Shown here piece after piece: positions 8,259 to 18,717 of a DNA stretch of 31,088 nt. The stretch covers positions 850,209 to 881,296 of the forward strand of contig BFEA01000479.1 in assembly GCA_003427395.1 (NCBI GenBank), read 5' to 3'. The position numbers and the translations under genes were made by a program. The stretch comes from Chara braunii (Eukaryota; Streptophyta; Charophyceae; Charales; Characeae). Positions within the stretch are counted from its first letter, which is position 1. Every line of letters starts with the position of its first letter. Under the pieces are notes generated by a model. It did no database searches, had not been told where the DNA came from, and saw only the letters and a list, made by a program, of their open reading frames with translations.

Positions 8259-8265
8259 GGTTTCC

Positions 8266-8332
8266 GGGTTGTTTGTTGAGGGATTCCCGGCCTCAATTTT
8301 ACAAGTTTAATATGAAGCCCTCAGGGCCCCTT

Positions 8333-8379
<47 letters not shown>
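8266..8379 (+). mobile_element. LINE-1 3' tail with poly(A) (part 2)
   Basis: Short 3' UTR remnants (GGGATTCCCGGCCTC, AAGCCCTCAGGGCCCCTTCT) can be lined up with the end of LINE-2 (reverse complement of 22406-22510) and run into 39 A (8341-8379). It is the downstream half of the LINE interrupted by element A at GTTTCC. Confidence 0.65.
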
Positions 8380-8380
<1 letters not shown>

Positions 8381-8560
8381 ACTAGAAACGCCAACATTAG
8401 AGACGACCGTCGGAACTAAGAATCGCTGCAAGGCGGTTGAGGTCCTCGGCAGGTTATCCCTGATGGACGTGTGGTTTAGAAAAATGTCTAGGCCTGCAGC
8501 GGCGCGAGGGACAATCGTGGGCCGGCGAGTCCGCGCCATTATTTGAAAATTTGAATATCA

Positions 8561-10089
8561 GTGTCCCGTGTTCCGGCAGTGACGCCCGACGGAGGGGGTA
8601 GGTCGTGCACGCAGCGAGGCTCAATTAGGTCATGCATGTCGTCTCTTCCGCGAAGTGATGTCCATCACGGGGAAAGCAACAACATTGGCGTGTGGTGTGG
8701 CGGCGAGGTCCCTTGCGCAGTCATGCACGAGAGCGGAGAGGCGGTGATGCGTAGGGAGTTGTCGGATAGGGAAAAGGGTTTGTTGGTTAGTGTGTTGATG
8801 GCAGTGTGCAGGCATATGGAATCCACGACTAAGTTGCCACAGTGTGCTTCAATACGTAGGCGGAAGATGGAGGCGCCCATGAAACAAGGGATGGTGGAGC
8901 CGGCGACCTCCAATGTTTTGTGGGACGCACCTTTCCTGATGACGAACGCCATCATTGCTTGTGTTCTCCCGTGTGAGAGTCCACGTTGGTGGATACGAAG
9001 GAGGACAGGAGGAATGTGGGGTGACCTCTACATATCAGACGACGCAACGTCGGAGTACTTCCACAAGAAGTTGAGAATGAGCAAGGACCTCTTCTACGAC
9101 ATCGTCACGGTCTGCAGCCCGTAAATTCAGCGGCAGCTGACTTATTACCATGTGCCTCTCCAGCCGGATCACGTCGTAGTGTAGGCACTTTACAGATGGT
9201 TGAGACTTTTGGGGAACTTGAAACCTTCGATAGCGGGACGTTCTCATTCGAGATCGATAGAGCCACTGGCATCACCGTTGTATGGGACGTGACCGACGCT
9301 ATCTTTTTAGTGTACCCTAACAAGATCGCCATGCCTACCGGACGAAGGCAACGACAAGTCCCGTCTGCATTTGCGGCGAAGGGCTTTCCAAACTGCTTCG
9401 GGGCCATAGATAACACGCATGTCTTTGTGGACAAGCCCGAGAACGCACCGTCGGAGGAGTACTGTAATCGGAAGTCGTCGTATTCCGTGGTCGCACCAGT
9501 GGTCGTTGACCTGGAGCAGAGGGTGTTTGATGTCTTCATTGGTTATCCCGACAGTGTGCACGACGCCAGGGTGTTGTGGAACTTGTCATTATTCAAGCGG
9601 GCGGGAGCTGGAACTTTATTCGACGTCGAGCCGATCGTTCTTCCAGGAGGCGTGAGCACAAAGGGCTACCTTCTGGGTGACAAAAGGTACGATCCAAAGA
9701 TATGGATGGTTGTCCCTTACGGAGGAGTGGAGCAACAATCGGACGTTGCCATCTTCGATGGGAATCAGAATGCACCGAGGGGAGTGGTAGAGAGGGCATT
9801 TGGCAGGCTAAAGGGAATGTGGAGGTTATTCCTTCACCACCACAAAACGAATATGGAAAACATGCCACAACAGTTTCACAGTGTCTGCATCCTCCATAAC
9901 TTGCTTGTTGAGATGGGGATCGACTTCAACGAGAGGGTTCTTCTGGAGCGGGATGCGGACGGTAACAAGCAGATGGTGAACCTGGGAATGTATCCACCGG
10001 CGGCACTTGTGCGTCAAAGACAAGCGGACCCTGCAGCTCTCGCCCTCAGGGATGCGCTTCGCGCACGTATGGCTATTATACCCAGTTGA
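8561..10089 (+). pseudogene. Harbinger DDE transposase pseudogene
   Basis: The C-terminal 297 residues (9196-10089) form an intact DDE_Tnp_4-type nuclease: CFGAIDNTHVFVDK (Asp at residue 72 of that segment), GYPDSVHDARVLWN, GYLLGDKRYDPKIWMVVPYG (Asp 162), and GVVERAFGRLKGMWRLF (Glu 199), followed by CILHNLLVEMG. The upstream part (8750-9121) has LRMSKDLFYDIVTVC, the helical N-terminal domain. Two in-frame stops (9122 and 9182) and a frameshift near 9200 separate the parts, so the transposase is dead although the catalytic triad survives. The start is uncertain; MRRELSDREKGLLVSVLMAV near 8749 is a good candidate. It acts with the Myb-like protein to bind and cut the transposon ends. Confidence 0.9.
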
Positions 10090-10220
10090 GAGAGAGAGAG
10101 AGATAGAGAGAACCGTTGGGAGAGCGAGAGAATTGTTGGGGGAGAGAGAGAACCGTTGGGAGAGGGGGAGAAAAAGAGAGAGACAGAGAGAGAGAGAGAG
10201 TAAGAAGCGAGAGAGAGACA
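10087..10220 (+). repeat. (GA)n-rich microsatellite with AACCGTTGGG interruptions
   Basis: It starts at the transposase stop codon. GAGAGA runs alternate with AACCGTTGGGAGAG-type units (three or four), making an imperfect minisatellite of about 30 bp. Confidence 0.85.
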
Positions 10221-11075
10221 ATTAATCCTTCCTGCATCTGGGAAGAAATCAATGTTGCATTCTCCTTCTTCCCCACATTCCCACTTCGATCCCCGGCGCC
10301 CATCCGCCGATCCAATGTATCATGACACTGCCCCTCCGGAGGCTTAATTTTGTTTCAAACGTGCTTTTTGTATGAATGTTCGTTTTTGAATGTGGTTGTT
10401 GTGTCTGCTTTGTCGTTCAGTGGTTTATGGAATGTGATTGTCCATTAAATGTATTTTGCTTGATTTATGTTGATTGGCTTTCGAAATAAAAGTCGTGGTG
10501 GTTTGGAATGTGAAAGGTCTTTGACAATGATATGTGCGCTTCATTGTCCTCGTAAATGACATGTCCAACGCTACCTCAGTGTTGGGGCAATGCAATTGAA
10601 GAAAAACAAATCGACCACTTTTTCCATCTTCATTATAAGTAAACATAACATGTTCGAATTACAATGTCATCATTCTTTTATTTGTGCATTGAAATTTCTT
10701 TGAACTCAAGAGAAGTTGTTGAGCTCTGGGGAAAATAAAATGATTTCAAGTTGTTTCGTTCGTGATTGTATAAATTTTTTTAGTGATTGCACAGTAATCG
10801 TTGGCGTTTATCAAAAGACGCGGGTCTTCGGTTGCCAACACCATCATGACCATAACCCTAATTGCATACAACTTTGCTAAAGCACCTCGACGGAGGGACG
10901 AACCCGTTACGAAACCTCAACCGCAGACGCAACACACACACGCGTGTTCGAAAAATAGCAAGACAACAATTACACAAGACACGGCGTCATCAATCATTAA
11001 AGCAACTGCGCAATTCCATTACAATTGGCATTCCCGACTTCGATTTCTTAAGAAAAAAATACATTGCCATAAGTG

Positions 11076-11111
<36 letters not shown>

Positions 11112-11192
11112 AAAATAAAGACGTAAAACCGGTGAAAAAAAAAAAAAAAAAACCTCCGACATAGTCGTCACATCCACTTCTTTCACTACACT
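10221..11192. other. Harbinger 3' flank of transposase, no gene; (CT)n at 11077-11109
   Basis: AT-rich sequence with AATAAA-like strings (for example 10485-10492 and 10733) that could end the transposase transcript. A (CT)n tract lies at 11077-11109 and an A run at about 11136-11153. No coding similarity is recognised. Confidence 0.5.
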
Positions 11193-11643
11193 TCAGGAAT
11201 CGTCTTCATCGTCCGATTCTTCACCGTCGCTGTTGCCACCAGAACAATCGTCATCATCAGTGGTTGGTGGAGACATGAGATAGTCGTTCGGTCGTGGCGG
11301 ACCACCCGTCCACGGCTCAGCGTGTGCATAGGTGGCACAGATGGTTGCGCATCCCTCCGGACCCACTATCGCGTCCCCCTTCCAGTCGTTGTTGTGTTGG
11401 TCCGGTGCAGTCGAGTGCGGACCCCATCCATTGCCTTCCACCATTAGCCCTTCGGTGTATGTCGTTGGTGACGCCACTCCGATCGTAGACAGGGACAACT
11501 TCGCTCCTCCGAGTGTGGGGCTTGGAACTTGCCCCGCGCTTGCAGTCGGGGTATTCATGCATGGTTGTGGCCCTTGCTGGACACCCACACGTCCATGTTT
11601 ATTGCTCGCCAACATGGTTGCCGGACAGACACGACAAGTGGAT

Positions 11644-11711
<68 letters not shown>

Positions 11712-11825
11712 CGAATCTATCAGATGAGCGTCCGCAATCCATGCAGGTGTCGGGCCACCACTCAATGTCACCACACAATGGAACCCGCACCTGGAATGGG
11801 AGAACTCTCTCCACAACCCGTGCAC
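11193..11825 (-). CDS. Uncharacterised open frame with acidic C-terminus, doubtful
   Basis: 210 residues are open on the minus strand. The middle is an Arg-Glu repeat created by a (CT)n microsatellite (11646-11710), which makes openness there uninformative. The rest is rich in Gly, Pro, Thr and ends in an acidic tail (TDDDDC, SDGEESDDEDDS). It lies downstream of the Myb C-terminus, inside the Harbinger unit, and could be part of a second transposon-associated ORF. I do not recognise a domain. It may not be a gene. Confidence 0.25.
11646..11710. repeat. (CT)n microsatellite, about 65 bp
   Basis: A nearly perfect CT dinucleotide run. It is a likely length-polymorphic site. Confidence 0.95.
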
Positions 11826-12287
11826 GTGACAAGCTTATATCCCATAGGACGATACCCCTCATCACGAGAAAAAAATAAGGTGAAATAAACGCAATAAAAA
11901 GGCAACACCGTGAATAAACGCAACAACCGAGAGTGATACGACGGAAGTTGACCATTGGCCCCAGCGCCGCGGTGGAAGTAGAAGACCAAAACATCGTAGT
12001 GTCACTTCTCACACATCCACAGAGTATGCAGCTGGCGGTTCACATAACTGATATCCATCCGGTCGTCACCGACAGACATCACAACCAAATTCCCCGGACC
12101 TGCGAGATGTGATAGCCATCACACTCCCCCCATTGTCCAACACCCCGCAAAAAAATCAAACTGACCCCCACCCACCCACCAACATCACCCCGCCCCACCA
12201 CCAACCCTCGAATGAAACCCCTTCGACCCAGTCATTCCACCCCCCTCATGCACTATCATCCAAATACCCCCAGCGAAGGGCACGCTT

Positions 12288-12577
12288 AATCCTTGCAAAG
12301 AGCTTGCGCTATTTTCAAGAGCACTTCATGTTGTCCGGAATCCCAAACCTGGCATTGTGTCTCCTGCACTTTCACCTCCCTCTCCATAATGTCGTACTGC
12401 CGCTGCAGCACATCGCACTACCATTTTTTCACCGTGTCCAAAGAATCGACGACGAGTTTCGAGTGGAACTGCATGACGTCCGTCACAGCTTTGAAAGCAT
12501 TTTGTCGCGCGCTCTTCCTCTTCGCCATGTTCGCACCCACAGTTCCATCGGCATATCCACCACCATCCCCGCCATCT
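12288..12577 (-). pseudogene. Harbinger Myb/SANT-like protein, C-terminal part
   Basis: On the minus strand the frame runs DGGDGGGYADGTVGANMAKRK, KSARQNAFKAVTDVMQFHSK, then a stop (TGG to TAG), then QRQYDIMEREVKVQETQCQV and LLKIAQALCKD followed by the natural stop near 12288. Charged helices of this kind close Harbinger ORF1 proteins. The N-terminal part lies 6.1 kb away at 18718-20060, separated by element B. Dropping B and one copy of CATCT gives YED/GGDGG in frame, so the two pieces were one gene. Confidence 0.8.
12573..12577. repeat. Target site duplication CATCT, left
   Basis: It matches CATCT at 18718-18722. Removing one copy with element B restores the reading frame of the Myb gene across the junction. 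Confidence 0.75.
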
Positions 12578-12837
12578 GTGTCGGGGCTAATACCTTGACA
12601 AGGGTATTTGTCGGGGGGTTTTAAACGTCGGACGTTGTCCAACTCTTTCGTTGAATAGAAGGGTTTGATGAGACAGACGGTTTTCAAAAGTTTATTCAGA
12701 CCTGACCTATGACTGAGAGATTAAAAGTTTTCGAGTCTTAGTCCGGACACTTGCGGCGTCCGACAGTAACAACAGTAACTGGCAGTGCTTCGTTTTTGTC
12801 GAAGTCGCAGAAGAGCGCGACCATGGGAACGCTCTAA
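12578..12837 (+). repeat. Element B 5' end, first copy of an internal direct repeat
   Basis: The run TCGGACGTTGTCCAACTCTT.., GACCTATGACTGAGAGATTA.., CAGTAACTGGCAGTGCTTCG to CATGGGAACGCT is repeated at 13405-13665. Element A has this block once (2834-3095), and A stays collinear with the second copy onward. Confidence 0.8.
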
Positions 12838-13404
12838 AATTTCTCAGACCTTTTCGAGGAAAATACTGCTTGAGGTGATACTGAGACTAACTACGGTTCA
12901 TTATCGTCGGTATATGGCAAGACATGGATAAGAATTTTTGAAAGAATGATTTCCCTCTAAATGGTTCGTTCAGACTACGTCTTAATTAACTGAAATTGAT
13001 ATTTTTAAAAGACCTGTCAGGGTTCATTCTTGACTCACTTGAGTTCTACTCAGATGCAACAGAGGTATCGACTGACTGGATTTCGTTTTGGAGTAAGTCG
13101 AAGGGCTTCCGATACCATTTAGAGGGACAAAATTTTTGAGTGGCCGCTAGTGGGATCATGATGCTGGGATCATTCTGAAAAAGTTCCCTTAATTTGAAGG
13201 TTTTCAGGGGCTAGACCTGGGTCTAAGTTCTGATGGTATAATGATAAGAATGAATTTTATTTCGTTGATGGAAAGCTCTGGTTTGATTCCGGACAAATAT
13301 TTGACTTATTGAGTATTTTAATTTTTTGTCATACAAAGACATTTTATGAGAGTTTTCGTTTTGATGGTGAACGACGGGGACGTCGTTCAATGGGATCCAG
13401 GAAT
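12838..13404 (+). other. Unique spacer between the direct repeats of element B
   Basis: AT-rich, no coding, no counterpart in element A. It may be ancestral sequence lost from A or a small foreign insertion. Confidence 0.5.
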
Positions 13405-13670
13405 GTTCTCGAGGCAAATACTCTGGCAAGGGCCGGGGGGTTTAAAACATCGGACGTTGTCTGACTCTTTCGTTGAATTCAAAGGCTTGATGAGACTGAT
13501 GATTGTCAAAAGTTTATTCAAACATGACCTATGACTGAGAGATTAAAAGTTTTCGAGTTTTAGTCAAGACGCTTGCTGCGTCCAAGAGTAACGACAGTAA
13601 CTAGCAGTGCTTCATTTTTGTCGAAGTCACAGAAGAGTGCGGACATGGGAACGCTGAAGCTAGACCTATT
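13405..13670 (+). repeat. Element B 5' end, second copy
   Basis: It starts GGCAAATACTCTGGCAAGGG, a decayed form of the terminal palindrome, and continues like element A into CTAGACCTATTCTCCCTAAAG. Confidence 0.8.
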
Positions 13671-13964
13671 CTCCCTAAAGTAGCAGTCGCGCGATTCAGA
13701 GCCTAAGTAGACTAAATGGAGGGTCGTGTCGGATATGGGTGATCGCTCAGGCTATCGATAGATAGCCGACCACTAAAAAGGGGGGCGACAGGCTGATGTC
13801 GAGGCCTACCCGGTTGGGTGACCAATCAAACCATGGTCACGCGGCCAACCGACAGGGTAGGGCCAACAAGCAAAGTCTATTAGGCTTCAGGCAGTCAGGG
13901 CCTACAAGGCCTGAGGCAGGCAGTGCCTGCAAGACCACGTCATGAGGGATACTGACTCGGTAAG

Positions 13965-14070
13965 CTCTTCTTATAGAAGAGTTGTTCCTATCACTGTCGT
14001 GATAGGAGCTATCCCAGTAGGTTATAACACTCAAATCTTACCCGACAGATACCGGGATCGAATCCAGCAT
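13965..14070 (+). other. Hairpin pair and tRNA-like module of element B
   Basis: The CTCTTC/GAAGAG hairpin (13965-13981), the GTTCCTATCAC/GTGATAGGAGC hairpin (13984-14009), the A-box-like TATCCCAGTAGG (14010-14021) and the B-box-like GGATCGAATCC (14055-14065) occur in the same order and at the same spacing as in element A. The B-box matches the tRNA consensus at 10 of 11 positions. Confidence 0.65.
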
Positions 14071-14177
14071 GTCGCACCTCTGGGCTAGCTCCATTTTGGA
14101 GCAGCGGTGGGCATGCGCAGGCTTAGGCCCGACGAATCTCGGTCGTGCAAATATCTAAAATCGCAGCTGAGATTCGC

Positions 14178-14235
14178 GCACGGAGAGTAGTATGGCTCTG
14201 CCCAAGGATGACTCGCATAAATTGAGAAAATGCAT
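14178..14235 (+). pseudogene. U6 snRNA-derived sequence (element B)
   Basis: CACGGAGAGTAGTATGGCTC, CCCAAGGATGACTCGCATAA and ATTGAGAAAATG follow U6 from the ACAGAGA box through the intramolecular stem-loop to the 3' end, with scattered changes. The GGCTCTG variant is shared with the tandem U6 blocks of element A, pointing to a common origin. The preceding 25 nt can be aligned loosely to the U6 5' half. It is not functional. Confidence 0.8.
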
Positions 14236-14239
14236 TCGA

Positions 14240-14330
14240 GTCTCGTGGGACTCGAACTCGGGTCTGCATTTCATGAGATCGTGGTTGAAAAGCCACGTGA
14301 GGTGACGTATCCATTGGCCTAGGCCAATGG
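14240..14330 (-). other. tRNA-like sequence, antisense to element B
   Basis: On the minus strand TAGGCCAATGG (14321-14311) resembles an A-box, CGTGG-CTTTTCAA-CCACG (14297-14280) an anticodon arm, and AGTTCGAGTCC (14258-14248) a B-box one base off consensus. The 5' part folds as a perfect 20-bp palindrome (14311-14330) instead of an acceptor/D arm. Element C has a related stretch (30490-30525), also antisense to the element. It is a tRNA-derived remnant, not a functional tRNA. Confidence 0.55.
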
Positions 14331-14338
14331 AAAAAGGT

Positions 14339-14358
14339 GGGGGGGGGGGGGGGGGGGG
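14339..14358. repeat. Poly(G) run of 20
   Basis: Twenty consecutive G directly after the palindrome. It is possibly length-uncertain in the assembly and could form G-quadruplexes. Confidence 0.95.
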
Positions 14359-14473
14359 AACTAACTAAAACTAAATGCTACAGTTGGAGCGCCAAATGGC
14401 GTGATGTGACATGATGGGGACTTGAAGTCCCAGAAAGAGTTCCAGACGCCCGTTTTCACGACTACCTTCGCAG

Positions 14474-14537
14474 GTAAATTTGTTGTTTCTTCTTTTAGTT
14501 TTTATATTTGTTTTTAGATTTTATTTTTTTCTTTCAG
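14474..14537 (+). other. Intron-like tract of element B
   Basis: CGCAG/GTAAATTT is followed by T-rich sequence with candidate acceptors (CTTTCAG at 14531-14537 and others nearby). It is in the same relative position as the tract of element A. Confidence 0.35.
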
Positions 14538-15714
14538 ATTTTTTTTAGATTATTCTTCTTATATTTTATTTTATTTTTCTTACAATCCAACTTTGCATTT
14601 CATTATTATTATTTTTTTTTTCACCTTGTTCCCCTTTCTGACATTGACTTTCATCATGCATCCGTTTGCTTTCGAAACGGACAGCATGAGTTTGAAGACC
14701 CGAACCTACGTAGCACTGTGTTCGCATTCGGAGGCGAACGCGAACATGTTCGCCCGAACACGAACAAGCGTCAAAAAACCTCAGAACGCGAACATAAAAA
14801 AAATATTTAAAAAAAAAAAATGTTCTCAAACAATTCTGGAAAAAAATATATGTTATGTAGAATAACAATACAAGCAACTTTTGCCTTGGAGTCATGTTCA
14901 ACTTCGTAGCCAATCATGAGTTAAAAATCAAAAGTCGAAAAAATATTTTATTTTATTTTATTATTTTTACAGAAAAAATAGGATGAGCAAAATCGAATGA
15001 ATCTACCGGTAGAACATGGAAATGTGCACTACTACATTGCCCCCCTTTTTTTGTTTCCACGAGACTACTTAAGCAGTCTGTTCGTTTTAAAGGGTCAGTT
15101 GTTTTTGGGTTTTTTCTTTTTGATTTTTTTTTTTTTTTTTTTTTTTCTTCTTTCGTTTCTTCTTTTTCTTGGGCTCCCCCCTCCTGGCCGTCGTGGCATG
15201 TTTAACTGCGCCCATTCACTTGTTGAAACGGGCTGCAGTTACCATCAGCGCCCGGACATGGCCCTGTTGGCGACCAGATGTAGACGCGTGCTGCAGCTGC
15301 TAGCAAGGGCAAGGAAACCCTTTTGAGCTTGACTCTAGTTCGACTTCATGAATTGACTATGGGGAAAATGAGAGGGCAGGAAGAAGAAGAAGAGGGAAGA
15401 AGAAGAAGACAAAAGGGAAACGGTCGCGGATATGGTCACGGTCGAGGAACAGGTGCAGCCCGGGAAGGTTTTAGAGGTTGATGGGACTGCGCCTGTTCGT
15501 TTTGAATAGGCTGCAATCTGGTTGGGTACAACAATTTTCTGGAGCATGTGGCCTGCGGGGAAGACCAGATGCTTCAGAGAATGGATGATATTGGCTTCCC
15601 TAAGGAAAAACCAAGGCTCCTAGCTCCTGGCCGTTGATTTAGATCGAGGGTCGGGAGCACCCATGGATTTTGCCTGGCTGTAGGCAAATCAGTTGCCCAC
15701 ATGTCTTCGGCGAG
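14538..15714 (+). other. Element B, region between T-rich tract and TATA
   Basis: No gene is seen. It contains several A and T runs (T23 at 15124-15146), a purine-rich AAGAAG tract (15370-15415) and a stretch collinear with element A just before the promoter (CCAAGGCTCCTAGCTCCTGG, TTTAGATCGAGGG). Confidence 0.5.
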
Positions 15715-15723
15715 CTATAAAAG
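15715..15723 (+). promoter_or_regulatory. TATA box of element B
   Basis: CTATAAAAG followed by TCAGCTCCCCACCCAGCAACC, aligned with the box of element A. Nearby ATTTTGCCTGGCTG is also shared. Confidence 0.7.
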
Positions 15724-15959
15724 TCAGCTCCCCACCCAGCAACCTCACACTTGAGGCAATGTTGTTGGGGCATTTTACTTGAAGTAGATGTTGGCTGGCT
15801 GGCTGCTGGTTTAGTGAGGGAGTGTTGGTAGAGTGTCGGAGGTCTGCATGAGTACTTGGGGGAGAGACAGGCGGCAGCCATAGCCGAGGTTGGGAGCTCA
15901 CTGCCTCACCTCTGCATAAGTGCCCCGACCGGTGGGATGTGTCAGGGTCCGGACGGTGC

Positions 15960-16330
15960 AGCAAGTGACACCTATTTTTGTGGGGTTGTGTTGCCGGATT
16001 GTTGCACGACATCAAGACCTTCCTAAGGGAAGGTGCTACTGGACTGCTCCGCGACATCAACATCTTCCTAAGGGAAGGTGCTGCCGGATTTGCCGAGCGG
16101 TACCCGTGTTTTTTTTTTTTTGTGGGAAAGTGTTGCTCAGCGGCGCGGCAACAACAGTGTATCCAGTAGGATCATGCTGCAGAAATTAGTGGCGGCATCG
16201 ACATTTTATTTTTGTGTACGGAAGTGTTGTATGATTGGTGGCACGTTGAAGACATTCTTTCCAAGGGGCAGTGCTGGTAAAATTTTACGGCATAGTAGAG
16301 CGGTCATCTTAGTGTACGGTCAGGTGAGAG
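15960..16330 (+). repeat. Diverged tandem repeats downstream of TATA (element B)
   Basis: Units such as ACATCAAGACCTTCCTAAGG / ACATCAACATCTTCCTAAGG (about 57 bp apart) and GGTGCTGCCGGATT-type steps correspond to the 54-bp arrays of A and C but are more degraded. Confidence 0.55.
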
Positions 16331-18235
16331 TGTTGCACGACGATGGTGGTACCGGTTTTGACGGCGAGCCACACAGTGGCCCATCCTTATTTTTTTATGG
16401 TGTGCAGTGGTTATGGTGGATCCCAGTGTGGCCTAGAGGTTGAGCTAGCGCTGGTGCACTGTTGGGTTTGTGCGGCAGTGGTGCGTGGACCAGCGGCATG
16501 AAGAGAGTGCGGAATAAGTGCACGCGTCAGTAACTATTGGGGCTCGGGGCACATGCGGTCTTCAACCTGAGTCATCTTTATTGTTTTTGCGATATGCGGA
16601 GCAAGCGGTTTTGAGTTCTGGACCATCAGGTATTGTGGGCGATGGTATGGGACTGCATTGGGACTATTTGGAAACATTTAGGGACCAAGTGGGTCTGGTT
16701 TTGAGATCGGGGCCGACACGTTAGTGTGGTTATTGTGAGCGGGTATGGTGATTGGAGGCGACGTGGACTTGCGATTGGTTGGTGGGATATATTTTTGGTG
16801 AAGTGCAGTTGGGACTATGTTGGGACGTTTGAGACCGGTCTAAGCAGATATCAGTTTAGGACATCGGGATCACATGGAAACTCATTTGTGAGGACACCCT
16901 CTTAGAGGACTACCTCACTTGAGTTATGTTGTGGCCCAACCTCTACTCATTTGAGCATTTGGAGGAAAGGTGGATCGTCGTTCAGTGGAATGACCATGAG
17001 TTGTGGAGTTGTGGTCTCATAGTTTGAACTTCAACGACGATTAACTTTTATCTGATCGGCATATTACTCGACTTTTTTGAGTGAGTCGGACCAAACTTCA
17101 CTCAAAGTCAGTTGATTGACTCAGATTCCCTCACACTGTGTGAACCCACACTTTGTTTGACCCTCTTGTTTTGAATGTTCGAAAGAAAAGGTAAAGTAAA
17201 GTTATTTTAGTCATGCATGTGAATGAAAAGGTCTGACTTGAGTATGGGATTGCACTGGTTTTCTCTTGAACTTATTGTTTTTGCGTGTTTTGCAGGTAGG
17301 TAAAATGATGCTTTCAAAATAGATTGACTATGCCTATTTGAAAAAAAATATCTTTTTTTTACTTCTCACCTGTCTGCATGTCAAAAACGATTCGTTGTTT
17401 TGAAAAACGTTAATTCTGTTAGTATCGTAAAATTAATTCGATTGAAATGAAGCAGATAAGGTCAAATGGGCTTAGCCTTTTCCCGAGAATTTACCATTTC
17501 GATCACGAATGACGTTATCTACCTATACCTGTCCAAATGGTTCTCATTCTCTATCACCTCTGACTCTTTTCGTCTAAGTTACCATAAACCTATGAGAAAT
17601 CAGAATAATTGAAAGCTACTCATAGTGGACACATTCTCTCTTTCTCCAAGAAGCATCTGGGCGGAGGTTCGTTGCCTTAGGAGATGGCCCTGTTATCGAC
17701 CTAGAGTGGGTCGTTCTACGGGGGGGTACTCTGCCGATTCGGTGGAGACGACCCGACTTCTTAGACTTGAGTCTTGTGCTCAGCAGCTCGGACGAGGAGG
17801 AGTACCCCAGACCACTTCGTAGAGGGAGGGACATGCAACACTTCAAGTACTGCACTCGGTCAAGAATCATTCGTAAAGTAGCATATCAACCAAAAAAATT
17901 AGAAGTACATAAAGATGGATGTGTGTGTGTAATCTTAAGACAGCGGTAGATGGAATGAATAACTTTGGCGATGCGTCTCATCAATATTATTGTCGGTAAC
18001 CAACTTCTCGTTTGCGTCTATATGATTTTTTTTATGGAGTTCGACATGGGGTAGTCGGATTTTACCTTGATCTTGTGTTATTGGATGTATCTAATGATGA
18101 TTTATATTCTTTCGGTTATCATTGCAGATTTGATATATTTCTTTCGACTACCGTCGATTCCTTTGATGTAGTTATTTGTGGTTGTTATAACTTTCTTTTG
18201 ATTGGTGTCTACGAGACTAGGATAATTTTAGGTTT
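16331..18235 (+). other. Element B central region, no gene
   Basis: It is collinear with element A 5850-7790. Open frames are short and not shared. It includes CACACTGTGTGAACCCACAC (about 17132) and a copy of the AAGCATCTGGG block near 17650. Confidence 0.5.
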
Positions 18236-18247
18236 CACACTTGGTTG

Positions 18248-18715
18248 AGACCGTCCTAGTCGACCAACGTTTGGTTCCTACTTAGGAGATCAGCGCCCTA
18301 CTAAGGGACGGACGACGTTCGGGTCCACTTGGCGTTTAACCAAGCGTATTTATACGACAGTGAACGAGCAAACGTCCTCGGTTGACCCACCTTTGCAATT
18401 ACATTTAAAAGCTTCTGCACGTTGGTCAGTAGCTCGGTAGGGGTACGCCCCTAAGGGTGGTGACAACCCCTTAGGGAAGGCAAGCTTATTCCCCACGGGA
18501 ACCTATTCTGTCGTAGGGGAACGCGAGATGTACAGTTGGCGCACCCGGCTAGAGCGGCGAAGGGACGACGCGACCACGTCTGCCATGGCGGTTCACGGGG
18601 TTATTTTGCGTCGTTTCCAATTGGTCTCTTTGTTTTGCTTTTGTTTAAACTCCTACGTGACATGGTCGGGAAGGCTCGCGCGCTTTGCAAGAAAGCGGGA
18701 GCCGATGCGCTCGAA
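18248..18715 (+). other. Conserved structured 3' domain of element B
   Basis: It aligns with A 7795-8258. It has CCCCTAAGGG/CCCCTTAGGG arms at 18448-18457 and 18467-18476, the ACCTATTCTGTCGTAGGGGA block, and a terminal hairpin (18673-18703) whose paired arms differ in sequence from A. Confidence 0.65.
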
Positions 18716-18717
18716 AT

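Larger units (their letters stand above)
2832..8259 (+). mobile_element. Element A: large noncoding LTR-like element (about 5.4 kb)
   Basis: It starts ..TGTCGGGGC (TG at 2834) and ends CTCGACA (CA at 8258), giving TGTCG/CGACA termini of the LTR kind. GTTTCC occurs immediately outside both ends (2826-2831 and 8260-8265), offset by 1-2 nt from the TG/CA dinucleotides. The flanks are two parts of one LINE. The 5' and 3' ends of the element do not repeat each other, and there is no gag, RT, integrase or transposase. I therefore read it as a solo LTR of unusual size or a noncoding retroelement. Elements B and C share its order of modules. A Helitron or DNA transposon fits less well, since there is no CTRR end and no transposase. 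The ends are well supported; the class is inferred. Confidence 0.75.
12578..18717 (+). mobile_element. Element B: large noncoding LTR-like element (6140 bp)
   Basis: It begins G-TGTCGGGGC and ends CTCGAAAT. It has the same family and order as element A: terminal palindrome, hairpins, tRNA-like module, U6 sequence, donor-like site, TATA, tandem repeats, structured 3' domain. It is inserted in the Harbinger Myb gene with a 5-bp CATCT duplication. It is longer than A because the first 260 bp recur at 13405 after about 570 bp of unique DNA, although it lacks the 218-bp tandem units of A. The CA end has mutated to AA. No coding capacity is seen. Confidence 0.8.

Noticed and set aside
2832-8259. 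Full-length LTR retrotransposon with A and B as its two LTRs
   Set aside because: A and B have different flanking duplications and sit in different host elements; the DNA between them is a Harbinger transposon and a LINE tail, not gag-pol.
11193-11825. Arg-Glu repeat protein
   Set aside because: The repeat is the translation of a CT microsatellite; the frame is open because of it.
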